Below are positions 1-10,300 of a stretch of 64,000 nucleotides of DNA, piece after piece (positions within the stretch are counted from its first letter, which is position 1; the number at the start of each line of letters is the position of its first letter). This stretch comes from Acidobacteriota bacterium (GTDB taxonomy: Bacteria; Acidobacteriota; Thermoanaerobaculia; Multivoradales; J023). A program made the translations under genes and the position numbers. A model generated the notes under the pieces. The model searched no databases and was not told the DNA's origin. It saw nothing but the letters and a program-made list of their open reading frames with translations. Where the stretch lies: contig JAJCXR010000063.1 of assembly GCA_029263315.1 (NCBI GenBank), positions 16,318 to 80,317 of the forward strand, read 5' to 3'.

Positions 1-2141
1 GAGAACGAGCGCACCGTCACCGTGTAGTTGCCCGGCGTCGGCGAGGCCAAACGCACTTGCTCGACGGTGTTCAAGCGGTCGGCGCTGCCGCCGGTGGTGG
101 AGGCTCCGCCGGAGAAGACGTTGCCCTTCCAAGGACCGCTCGGGCCGCTGACCTCGAGATCGAGGTCGTTGACCAGATCGGTACCCGCCGACGGCGTCGA
201 CGGGTAGTCCGTCCAGGTCAAGGTCACCTTCAGGGGCTCGCCGGCGCTGTCCACCGACAACTGGTAGGTCACCGTCTGGTTAGACGAGCCCTGGGCGAAA
301 CCCGAGTTGTCGTCGACGATCAGCTCGCGGCTGTCACCGCTGAGCTCGAGGCTGTCGTCCAAGGCGACTCGGCCCCAACCTTCACAGTTGGCCGGCCAGC
401 CGCTGACCCCGCTCATGTCCTGTCCGGAGTTGATCAAGGTCGCCTTGAGCAGGGCCGCCGACGGGCTCAGGGAGTCCGCCGGGGTGGCCACGCCGGAGGG
501 ATAGAATCCGTCGACATAGTACTCGCGCACCAAGGCGGCGGCACCGGCGACGCCGGGGGCGGCCATGCTGGTGCCGCTCGACGACTTGGTATTGCAGTTG
601 TTGGAACCGATGTTGTTGTCACTGTTGGCCGAGATGATGCTGGAGCCCGGCAAGGTGACGTCGGGTTTGATGCGGCCGTCGTCGGTGGGCCCACAGCTGG
701 AAAAGGAGGCCATCGACTGGGCGCTGCTGCCCCGCAGGGTGGCACCGACGGACACCACATTCTTGGCCGTGGCCGGGCTGCCGATGCGGCCATTGCCGGG
801 GCCGTCGTTGCCCGCCGCGTAGACCAGCAGAAAGTCCTTGTGATTCCACATGAACTCGTCCGAGTCCTCACTGCCGGCGGTGTACAGACCCTTGACCGGG
901 TTGTTTTCGTCGTCTCCCCAGGAGTTGGAGTGGATTCGGGCCCCTTGGTTGTAAGCCTGTTGGAAGATGGGATTGAGGTCCACCACCGGGCAGCCCAAAG
1001 CCGGCAAATCAGCGCAATTATCGGTGGCGAAACCGCCGTCCTGCACCACCAACTTGGCCGCCGGCGCCATGCCGTCGGCGCTGTCGCGGGTTCCGGGATT
1101 GGCGAAATTGTCACCGGCGATGGTGCCGGCCACGTGGGTGCCGTGATCTTGGTTGTCCCATTCGTTGCTCGAAATACCGCCGGAGCACTCGCCACTGTAG
1201 AGAAAATCGACGGCGATCACCTTGCGCTGACTGAGATTGACGGTGGTGCCGCCATTGCACTCGTTGCGCGGCGGTAGGCCGTTGACGGTGTCGCGGAAGA
1301 AACACATGTCCGGGTCGATGCCGGTATCGAGCACGCCGACGATCTGTCCTTCGCCGAGGATGCCGGCGTTGTGAATCGGTGTCTGTTGGCCGCCGCTGAC
1401 CCCCGTTTGGCTGACCCAAGCGGTGGTGTCGTTGAGCAATACCCGACGTGCTTCCAGGTCGAAGAACAGCACCTCGGGGCGCAGGGCCAGGACGTCTTTC
1501 AAGGTCCGCAGCTCGGCGGCGGTGGTCACCAGGCGCAAGCGGGAGAAGCGGCTCCGCTGCTCGGCACCGACCACCTTGGCACCGAGGCGCAGGAGATCGG
1601 CGGTCAGCTCATCGAGGTCGGCGTCCGGCAGCACATGCACCATCAATGCCTTGCCCTGCCCCGCCGTGAGATCCAACGTCGAATGCCCCTTGGCGATCAA
1701 CGCCTCGACGCCCCGTCCGATCTTGTAGGCGGGATGGAACGGCACCGTCCACTCAGCTCCCACCTTGGCTTCGAGCCCGGCTTGTTTGTCCGCCGAGGCG
1801 CGCACCAAGAAGGCATCGTGGGGGAAATAGCTGTAGACCCGATCGACACTGGCTTCGAGGACCTTGCGCTGCTCGGCGGTGATCGGCCCAGCAAATTTGA
1901 CCAGCTTGAGCTCCGAGCCTGGACCGCCGGCAAAGGTCTCGAGGTGAGTGGAGATGTCCTTGTCCGACCCAAGGGCACTCACCCGATGGCCGTCGAGCTC
2001 GATCACCGAACGATCGTCCGCTGACGCCGCGGCGGCCAGGGACAACAAGAGCATCGCAACCCCTAGGGTCAGGCTTAGGGACCGCTGTATCGATTGACGC
2101 TGTATGCAGGCACGCTGTATCCATTGACGCTGTATAGACAT
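1..2141 (-). CDS. Secreted subtilisin-like serine protease (S8 family), 3' end outside window
   Basis: An open frame of 713 codons runs off the left edge, so the C-terminus is missing. The start is the ATG at 2141, preceded by GGAG eight bases upstream. The N-terminus has an unusual repeated IQRQx segment, then a hydrophobic signal-peptide core ending about residue 42 (AAASADD). Residues 50-130 look like an inhibitor I9-type propeptide. The complete S8 triad is visible: Asp272 in VGVLDTGID, His333 in DHGTHVAGT and Ser525 in SSSGTSMAAP. After the catalytic domain comes a beta-rich region (TVTYQLSVDSAGEPLKVTLTW) resembling the proprotein-convertase P domain or a related jelly roll. It is probably an exported protease for extracellular protein degradation. 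Family assignment is very secure; the substrate is unknown. Confidence 0.93.
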   Translation of the reverse strand, partial: MSIQRQWIQRACIQRQSIQRSLSLTLGVAMLLLSLAAAASADDRSVIELDGHRVSALGSDKDISTHLETFAGGPGSELKLVKFAGPITAEQRKVLEASVDRVYSYFPHDAFLVRASADKQAGLEAKVGAEWTVPFHPAYKIGRGVEALIAKGHSTLDLTAGQGKALMVHVLPDADLDELTADLLRLGAKVVGAEQRSRFSRLRLVTTAAELRTLKDVLALRPEVLFFDLEARRVLLNDTTAWVSQTGVSGGQQTPIHNAGILGEGQIVGVLDTGIDPDMCFFRDTVNGLPPRNECNGGTTVNLSQRKVIAVDFLYSGECSGGISSNEWDNQDHGTHVAGTIAGDNFANPGTRDSADGMAPAAKLVVQDGGFATDNCADLPALGCPVVDLNPIFQQAYNQGARIHSNSWGDDENNPVKGLYTAGSEDSDEFMWNHKDFLLVYAAGNDGPGNGRIGSPATAKNVVSVGATLRGSSAQSMASFSSCGPTDDGRIKPDVTLPGSSIISANSDNNIGSNNCNTKSSSGTSMAAPGVAGAAALVREYYVDGFYPSGVATPADSLSPSAALLKATLINSGQDMSGVSGWPANCEGWGRVALDDSLELSGDSRELIVDDNSGFAQGSSNQTVTYQLSVDSAGEPLKVTLTWTDYPSTPSAGTDLVNDLDLEVSGPSGPWKGNVFSGGASTTGGSADRLNTVEQVRLASPTPGNYTVTVRSF
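2085..2135 (-). repeat. 15-bp tandem repeat at the start of the subtilase gene
   Basis: On the + strand CTGTATCGATTGACG, CTGTATGCAGGCACG and CTGTATCCATTGACG follow each other, then a partial fourth unit CTGTAT. Read on the minus strand in frame they encode IQRQW, IQRAC and IQRQS ahead of the hydrophobic signal core. Unit length is five codons, so copy-number change keeps the frame. Confidence 0.85.
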
Positions 2142-2374
2142 ACTCACTCCATCGTTGAGACGGCGTCGACCAGGGACCGATCCGTCGATGAGTTGGTGGA
2201 CTGCACAAGAGGTGTGCAATGGAGTGGTGTGCAGGACTTGTGCCAGTGAAGATCGGCGGAAAACGGCGCCGTCACAACGCTGCAACGGGGCCTAGGGGGT
2301 CCTGAGGCGTGCCTCCTTCTCAAAGTTGAGTGGGGCGCATTCTCGGTTATGAGATTGGCCTGGCATCTTGACGA

Positions 2375-2620
2375 CAGGTGCCTGGCACCTTGCCAAGCAC
2401 CTCGGAACAGGTGCCTGGCACCGCCAGGGGGCAGGACGGAGCGTGCCCTCACGACGCCCGGAGCGCCCTCCCGGAGCGCTGCGCTCCCGGGGTCCAACAG
2501 GTGCCTGGCACCTTGCCAGGCACCTCGGAACAGGTGCCTGGCACCGCCATGGGGCAGGACGGAGCGTGCCCTCACGCCGCCCGGAGCGCCCTCCCGGATC
2601 GCTGCGCTCCCGGGGTCGGG
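2375..2620. repeat. Tandem duplication of a 123-bp unit carrying GGTGCCTGGCACC palindromes
   Basis: Two nearly identical units of 123 bp lie head to tail. Each holds two copies of AGGTGCCTGGCACC (2376-2389, 2409-2422, 2499-2512, 2532-2545), whose core GTGCC-T-GGCAC is a near-perfect inverted repeat. Each unit ends with a GC-rich stretch (GGAGCGCCCTCCCGGA...). Differences between units are a handful of substitutions. The stretch 2142-2769 between the two leftward genes holds no convincing coding sequence; overlapping ORFs in several frames are products of the GC-rich repeat. The palindromes resemble REP-type elements, but no transposase of the RAYT family is in the window. Confidence 0.85.
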
Positions 2621-2690
2621 CGGCCCGGGCTACCGACACCGGCCCCGCTGGGGCCACAGAATTTTTACTTTTTGACTCTGGAAAAGACTC
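2558..2690 (+). repeat. Partial copy (B) of the dispersed GC-rich repeat family
   Basis: From the GGAGCGCCCTCC segment through GGGCGGCCCGGGCTAC, ACACCGGCCCC and GGGGCCACA to a T-rich end, this stretch matches the distal half of the elements at 10901-11183 and 49465-49738. It contains the hairpin GGCCCC-gct-GGGGCC (2641-2655), followed six bases later by runs of T (AATTTTTACTTTTTG), so it could end transcription on the + strand. The first half of the long element, with the CCCAGGGT stem, is absent here. Confidence 0.75.
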
Positions 2691-2769
2691 CCGACACCAT
2701 CCGCCAGCCCCTGACGGAGGCCTGCGGCTTGGCGCTCGACGGAGTCCCCACCATGAGACCAACGGGCTA

Positions 2770-4188
2770 TCAGGGTGGGCATGCCCCCGGCGGAGGGACC
2801 GTGGCCGACCAGGTGCAAGTATCACCGGACTCGAAACCGTTGCAGAAGCCATCGCAGAAACGCTGTCCATGGATCTCGGGACCACTCCATACGATCACCG
2901 AACGGCCTTGGCGTAAGGAGAGGGCGCCACCCTGCTGATTGCCAGCGGTTGTGGTGTTGACCTGAAATTGCGGTCCCAAGAACGATCCATCGGTGGCGAA
3001 GCGCTGGGCAAAAACACCCACATCCGGATCGGTGGTCGACGAGCTGCTCTGCCAGGTCACCGTCTGCTGCCCGTCGTCGCCGACGGCGACAAAGGGGAGC
3101 CCTTGGCTGCCGGTGGTGTATGTATTGACTTGAAATTCGCCGCCCAGTGGGCCGCCGGTGCTGCCGTAGCGTTGCCCGAAGATCGACTGGGGCGAGCCGT
3201 CCGGTGCACCCGATAAGCCGCCGCTCTGCCAAACGATGACAAATCCACCGTCATCGAGCACCGCGACGGAGGGATTGGACTGGTCGCCGCTGGTGTAGGA
3301 ATTGACCGAAAAATCACCACCCAATGCAGAGCCGGTGGAAGCGAACCGCCGGGCCCGGATCTGTTTGTCGTAGCCTCCCTGGAAGGGCAGCACGTAGTAG
3401 CCGCTCTGCCAGGCGACGACAAAATCCCCATCGGCAGCCACCGCTATTTGCGGCCGGCCCTGATCTCCGGTGGTAGAGGTGTTGACCTGGAATTCGGGTC
3501 CAATCAACGCCCCCGTGGAGTCGAAACGCTGGCCCTTGACGTCGGCGCTGAAGGCCCCGCTGGCGCTCGACCAGACGACGATGAAATTGCCCGCTGCGTC
3601 CGCCGCCACCGAAGGGCCACCATAGAGACCCCCTTGGCTGCCGGTGGTGTACGTATTGATCTGGACCTCGTCGCTCAGCGGCGCCCCTGAAGAAGCAAAG
3701 CGCCGACCCTGGATGCTGGCCAGCGAGTTGTCGGAGCCGCTGGAGCCGTCGCTGGTCCACACGACGATGAAGTTGCCCTGGCCATCGGCAGCGATCTGCG
3801 GCACCGACTGAGGACCGGTGGTGTAGATATTGACCTGAAATTGGGGCTCGGCCGTCGCATCGGCCGCGAAAAGGCGCATCTGAATGCTGCTGCCGGAGGT
3901 ATCGTCGCCGGTGGACCCCGCGCCGTGCCAGACGACACCGAATCTACCTTGACGGTCTAGGGCGACTTGGGGGTCACGCTCGGTGTATGAGGAATAGGTG
4001 TTGATTTGAAACTCGCCCCCCACCCGCATGGGCTGGGCCATCGCGCCGACGACTGAGACCATCGCCCACACCAAGGCGGCGCCAAAAACGGTGGGCGAAT
4101 TGCTGGGGTGGCTAGGTTGGCACTTTGGGGCTGCCATCCGCTGACCTCGGTGTGCACCGAAACTCTCGACTCCTTGATGATGTCGCAT
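2770..4188 (-). CDS. Secreted beta-repeat protein with C-terminal ESGDTCTWS-type tail
   Basis: 472 residues. The ATG at 4188 has AGGAG about eight bases upstream, which favours it over the internal ATG at residue 18. A signal peptide follows, with a likely cleavage after AMA (about residue 51). The mature part is made of about eight repeats of roughly 45 residues with the pattern FQVNTYTTGxQ...PxVAxDxxGxFVVVWQS, typical of exported beta-propeller-like or beta-helical repeat proteins. The C-terminus has paired cysteines in FCDGFCNGFESGDTCTWS followed by a Pro-rich end. Similar '(D/N)GFESGDTxxWS' tails recur in predicted secreted proteins of Acidobacteriota; a sorting role is an inference. No enzymatic motif was seen. 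Confidence 0.85.
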   Translation of the reverse strand: MRHHQGVESFGAHRGQRMAAPKCQPSHPSNSPTVFGAALVWAMVSVVGAMAQPMRVGGEFQINTYSSYTERDPQVALDRQGRFGVVWHGAGSTGDDTSGSSIQMRLFAADATAEPQFQVNIYTTGPQSVPQIAADGQGNFIVVWTSDGSSGSDNSLASIQGRRFASSGAPLSDEVQINTYTTGSQGGLYGGPSVAADAAGNFIVVWSSASGAFSADVKGQRFDSTGALIGPEFQVNTSTTGDQGRPQIAVAADGDFVVAWQSGYYVLPFQGGYDKQIRARRFASTGSALGGDFSVNSYTSGDQSNPSVAVLDDGGFVIVWQSGGLSGAPDGSPQSIFGQRYGSTGGPLGGEFQVNTYTTGSQGLPFVAVGDDGQQTVTWQSSSSTTDPDVGVFAQRFATDGSFLGPQFQVNTTTAGNQQGGALSLRQGRSVIVWSGPEIHGQRFCDGFCNGFESGDTCTWSATVPPPGACPP

Positions 4189-4457
4189 TGTGTGTTCTCC
4201 TGGAGAGTTGCCATCCCGCTACCGAATGCGGGATCAGGCGTAGGCCGGCGCTTCTCCAAACCACGGGGACTCCTCAGCACACGATGCTGGATTTGGAGAG
4301 AGCTCGTCTGAAGGCGACCTGAGGAGTCCCTTACAACATATTCCCAAAGGATGTATAGGTCAAGAACAGCTCTACGGCTCAAGGATCCCTTAGATCGCCC
4401 CGGTCCAAGGATTTTCTTCTTTGTTCGAAGGACCCCATCGATGCTTCACCGTGCCCC

Positions 4458-4490
4458 TTGACAGGCCCGAAACGACATGTAACAATACAT
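4458..4490 (+). promoter_or_regulatory. Candidate sigma-70 promoter with overlapping palindrome upstream of the ArsR-methyltransferase gene
   Basis: TTGACA (4458-4463) is followed after 16-17 bases by TAACAAT (4480-4486), a plausible -35/-10 pair. The inverted repeat ATGTA-acaa-TACAT (4477-4490) covers the -10 box. Just downstream, CCGGATCGACGGAT and CCGGATCAACGGAT form a direct repeat (4491-4529). ArsR-family regulators often bind inverted repeats over their own promoter, so autoregulation is plausible. The rest of the 4189-4572 divergent region shows no gene and must also hold the promoter of the leftward gene ending at 2770. Confidence 0.5.
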
Positions 4491-4572
4491 CCGGATCGAC
4501 GGATACACCGTAAAGCCGGATCAACGGATCGACAAACGTGCCAGCTGAAGAAAGCGCCTCCAAGCAACTACC

Positions 4573-5571
4573 ATGACCACCCGCCCCTCCATTCTCGACC
4601 AGGCCGCCACCTTGGCGGAGCTGACCCGTAGCCGGGTGCTGCAACTCTTGCAGCGCCACGAGCTGACGGTGTCGGAGCTGTGCAGCATCTTGCAGATGCC
4701 GCAGTCGACGGTCAGCCGGCATCTCAAGGTGCTGTTGGAGAGTGGTTGGTTGAGCGCCCGTCGCGAAGGCACCAGCCATCTCTACCGCTTCGACCACGAC
4801 GGTCTGGAGGCGGCGAGTCAGCAGCTGTGGCAACTGATCAGCAGTGAGCTGCAGGAAACGGCGGCAGCTTTGCAGGACGCTCAACGCCTCGAAGCGGTGT
4901 TGCGTCAGCGGCGGTCGCGCTCGGAGGCGTTCTTTTCCGCCACCGCCGAGCGCTGGGATCATCTGCGGGCCGAGCTGTTTGGCCAACGTTTCGACCTTCT
5001 CGCCCTGCTGGCGCTGCTCGACCCTGAGCTGACGGTGGGCGATCTGGGCTGCGGCACCGGCCAGACGGCGGAGGCGTTGGCACCTTTTGTCGCCAAGGTG
5101 GTGGCCGTCGACGGCTCCGAGGCCATGCTGGCGGCCGGCCGTGAGCGCTTGGCCCGTTTCGACAATGTCGAGCTGCGGCAGGGGGAGCTCGAAGATCTGC
5201 CCTTGGCCGCCGGTCAACTGAACGCCGCGGTGCTCTTCCTGGCCCTGCACCACCTCCCCGAGCCCGCCCGGGTGTTGGCCGAGGCACGGCGTGTCCTGGC
5301 CCCCGGCGGTCGTCTGCTGGTGGTGGATATGCTGCCCCACGACCGCGAAGATTTCCGTCAGCAGATGGGCCACGTCTGGCTGGGATTCGACGACGACCAA
5401 ATGCAGCGCCTGATGCTCGACGCCGGCTTGAGGCCGCGCAATTTCCAAGCCCTGCCGGCGGAATCGGATGCCAAGGGTCCGAGCCTGTTCATCGCCACGG
5501 CGACGGCTCCTCCGGGCACCGTGCTCGGCGACGGCGTAGCCCCCAAGCTAGCCTTGGCGGAGGTGGATTGA
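4573..5571 (+). CDS. ArsR-family transcriptional regulator fused to a class I SAM-dependent methyltransferase domain
   Basis: 332 residues. Residues 1-95 form a winged helix-turn-helix of ArsR type (ELCSILQMPQSTVSRHLKVL, then EGTSHLYRF as the wing). Residues 150-300 are a Rossmann methyltransferase with motif I DLGCGTGQTAEAL, an acidic residue at the end of strand 2 (VVAVDGSEAML) and the later LAPGGRLLVVDM. The next gene, 79 bp downstream, is S-adenosylhomocysteinase. The same combination is known for SahR-type regulators of the methionine cycle, which respond to S-adenosylhomocysteine. The methyltransferase domain may therefore act as a SAM/SAH sensor; true catalytic activity is equally possible. 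Family call is strong; the sensing role is inferred from context. Confidence 0.88.
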   Translation: MTTRPSILDQAATLAELTRSRVLQLLQRHELTVSELCSILQMPQSTVSRHLKVLLESGWLSARREGTSHLYRFDHDGLEAASQQLWQLISSELQETAAALQDAQRLEAVLRQRRSRSEAFFSATAERWDHLRAELFGQRFDLLALLALLDPELTVGDLGCGTGQTAEALAPFVAKVVAVDGSEAMLAAGRERLARFDNVELRQGELEDLPLAAGQLNAAVLFLALHHLPEPARVLAEARRVLAPGGRLLVVDMLPHDREDFRQQMGHVWLGFDDDQMQRLMLDAGLRPRNFQALPAESDAKGPSLFIATATAPPGTVLGDGVAPKLALAEVD

Positions 5572-5650
5572 TGGCCCTACCCCGGACCCTGCAACAAGAA
5601 CCCCGACCCACAACCTGAAGACCGTAAGACCGCACACTAGGAGATAACAC

Positions 5651-7156
<1,506 letters not shown>

Positions 7157-7197
7157 TCATCCCTGATCGGGCACAGATCAACGTCGAATGACGTTCC

Positions 7198-7221
7198 AAG
7201 GCGGGTCTTCGGGCCCGCCTT
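7198..7221 (+). terminator. Hairpin terminator after ahcY
   Basis: AAGGCGGG-tcttcggg-CCCGCCTT forms an 8-bp stem 42 bp after the ahcY stop. The following T content is low (GATTGCTTCC), so efficiency is uncertain. Confidence 0.6.
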
Positions 7222-7236
7222 GATTGCTTCCTGCCA

Positions 7237-7272
7237 CATATTGTTTCCTGCATCCATATTGTTTCCTGCATC
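7237..7272. repeat. Two tandem 18-bp repeats
   Basis: CATATTGTTTCCTGCATC occurs twice back to back (7237-7254, 7255-7272) and a third copy begins (CATGAC). It is AT-richer than the surroundings and lies between the ahcY terminator and the next start codon. Confidence 0.85.
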
Positions 7273-7347
7273 CATGACGGGATAGATTAGGGCAAGAATT
7301 TTTGCCTCCGCACCCCATCGACTCCACATCTCACCGAGGGTTCCCCT

Positions 7348-10300
7348 ATGCGACTCCGCGTACGTCACTGCCCCCTGCTCATTTCTCTTCTAGCAACTCT
7401 GGCCCTTTCGGCCGGTGCCGTCGGCGCCCAGGTGCCCTATCCGGTCATCGATTTGGATACCAGCCCGCCGCAGGAGCAGGGCTCCAATCCACGCCAGATG
7501 CTCCAGATCGGCGATCTCACCTTTTTCATCGCCACCACCCCCGGCACTGGCGAAGAGGTGTGGGTCAGCGATGGCACCCCGGCGGGTAGCCGCTTGCTGA
7601 CGGATATCCGTGCCGGGGAGCTCGGCTCCCAACCCCGAATCCTCGGCCGCTTCGGCGACTTGATGTTTTTCGCCGGCCGCGGCAGCGACGGTAGCGGTGG
7701 CGCCAGCACCTGGCAGCTGTGGCGCAGCGACGGTAGCGCAGCGGGCACTTTCCTGTTGCGGGATCTGGAAAGCAGTGCAATCTTCAATACGCGGAGTCAT
7801 GCCATCGGCGACCAAGGGCTGTTTCTCTTCCTACCGGGGGATGCCAACGGCGACCTGTGGATCAGCGACGGCAGTGCCGCCGGCACCCGCAGGCTCAGCT
7901 CCGCTTTTCCCTCCGGTGATGCGAAGGTCGTGAGCCGCGGCGTCGACACCGCGATCCTCGATCGTCAGGGGGACTTCTGGCTCACCGACGGCACCGTATC
8001 GGGCACCCGTAAGGCCCTGGATCTAGAGCCCCTCTTGTCCGTCGACAACAGCTTGAGCGTCCTCGGGCCACGCTACCTCTTCGCCGGCACCGACACCTCC
8101 GGTGTCGCTCAAGTGTGGTCCCACAATTGCGTCTCCGGCACCATGCTAGCGTCCCTTGATCGCTTCACCGATTCCAATACGCCGATGGTGGCGCGGCAGG
8201 ACCGCGCCTATTTCCAGATCCAGAGCTCGCTGCCGAACATCAGCGAGATTTGGCGCACCGACGGCACCAGCGGTGCCACCGAGCACGTGGTCACCGTGGG
8301 GCTGGGCCAGCCCCTCTCGAGCTTCGATCTCGACGACCTCGTCGAGATCGACAACCTGATCATCTCGCAGGGCAAGGCCTCGGGGGACAACACCTCACGG
8401 CTGGTTGCGGTGAATGTCTTCAACGGCCAGACCACCCTCTTGACTCCGAGCGCCACGACCTCCGGCCCCCTCTTCGAGGTCGACGGTCAAGTGCTCTTCG
8501 AAGGCAACGACCCGCAAGACCTCAGCCGACTGTGGGTCAGCGACGGCACCGTCCCCGGCACCCGCCCGATCTTCGACCCCTGCCTCGAGGGAGAGGACTG
8601 CTTTCCTTCTCTTTTCGCCATGACCCCAGGCCTCGAGGGCATCGTCTTCGCCGCCGGCACCGCCGACTTGGGCATTGACCTGTGGACTAGCGACGGCAGC
8701 GTCACTGGCACCCGTGCAATCACCAATTTCAACGATCCGGATCCTTTTCCCGCCCACTTCACGCCGCAGCCCTGGTTGACGGCCACCGACTCCATGGTGG
8801 TCTTTGCCGCCGCCGATCAAGGGCTGGGGGAAGAGCTGTGGGCAAGCCACGGCAGCGTTGGATCGACGAGCTTGATGGCCAACCTGGCCCTCGACGCACC
8901 CGCCTCCTCCATGCGCCACCTGGCAACCTTCAGCGATCAGGTGCTGTTCACCGCCTGTGACGGTCAGCAGACCGGCCTGTGGAGCAGCGACGGCACAGCG
9001 GACAGCGCCCTGCTTCTAGCCTCCCTGGCGGACACCCAATGCGCTACCGACACCGGGCCGTTGGTGATGGCCGAGGGTCGCATTTATTTCACCGTCGGAA
9101 TCAAAGAGCTGTGGACCAGCGATGGCACCGTGGCGGGCACCCGGCGTGTCTATCGGCTGCCCGGCAGCTGTTCCTTCGGCGAGACCATGGTGACCTTGGG
9201 CGAGCGGTTGCTCTTCGTCGTCTTCGCCCCGGGCACCGATCAAGTATGGCTGAGCGACGGCACGCCCGATGGCACAGGACCTTTCAGCCCCTTCGACGCC
9301 TATCCGGTGCAGGGCGGCAATACCGGGTACCGCATGGTTTCGTTGCCCGGCCGGGCCCATGTTTTCATCGAAGCCCTGGGCGACTCCGGTGAGCACGCCA
9401 ATTGGTTGAGCACCGACGGCACAGTCGCTGGTACCGAGCTGCTGCAGCGGGTGGACAGCTATCCCCACAACGAGCCTTTGCAGGCGGCGCGCCTCGGCGA
9501 TACCGACTACGTTGCTCTCGGCACCACCCTAACCACCCTGTGGCGGACCGACGGCACGGCGGCAGGCACCGTCGAGGCCCTTGGCTTCCAGGGGTTTTCG
9601 TCCAGGCCACGGGACGTCACTGCCTTCGGGGATCGTCTGTTTTTTGTCGCTCGCCTGTCGACTACGGAGGACGCCCTGTGGAGCAGTGATGCCGACGGCC
9701 AGAATGTAGTCGCCCTGGCCTCCTTCCCTAGAGATGAAGGCCTCTTCGGAGACTTCGCCAGCCTCGAGATGCTGCCCCAAGGCGAAAACCTGTATTTTGT
9801 CGTCGACGACGGGGTCCATGGCCGGGAGCTGTGGCGCACCGATGGCAGCGTCGGCGGCACCGAGTTGGTGAGGGACATCTTCCCGGGCACCCTCTCTTCC
9901 TTGCCCCGCCATCTGACAGCCTTTGGTGATCATCTTTACTTCAGCGCCAACGGCGGCTCCGGCGATGAGCTGTGGCGTAGCGACGGTACGGCCCTCGGCA
10001 CGGTGCAGGTGGCCGACATCTCCATCGGACCGCTGAGCTCGGCGCCGCAGCAGCTGAAGCCCACGTCGAATCGCCTGTTTTTCACCGCCGTTACACCCGA
10101 GGCCGGGCGCGAGCTGTGGGCTCAAGACATCGTCGTCGGCGGCACGTTGTGCCAAGCCAGCGCCACCACCCTGTGCTTGGCGTCCGATCGCATCCGCGTC
10201 ACCATGCAGTGGACGGATTTCGCCGCTCAGCAGGGGGCCGGCCAAGCGGTGTCTCTGGGCGATGAAACCGGAGCCTTCTGGTTCTTCAACGACGCCAACC

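Noticed and set aside
57..1277. 406-codon ORF on the + strand
   Set aside because: It is the antisense shadow of the subtilase gene, whose minus-strand frame carries the full Asp/His/Ser catalytic motifs.
2292..2938. Overlapping ORFs of 108-197 codons in several frames
   Set aside because: They translate the GC-rich tandem repeat in all frames, with repeated GAWH/CLAP strings and no domain.
5572..5650. SAH riboswitch upstream of ahcY
   Set aside because: The 79-bp gap shows no clear conserved fold or consensus of that riboswitch, and a protein regulator is adjacent.
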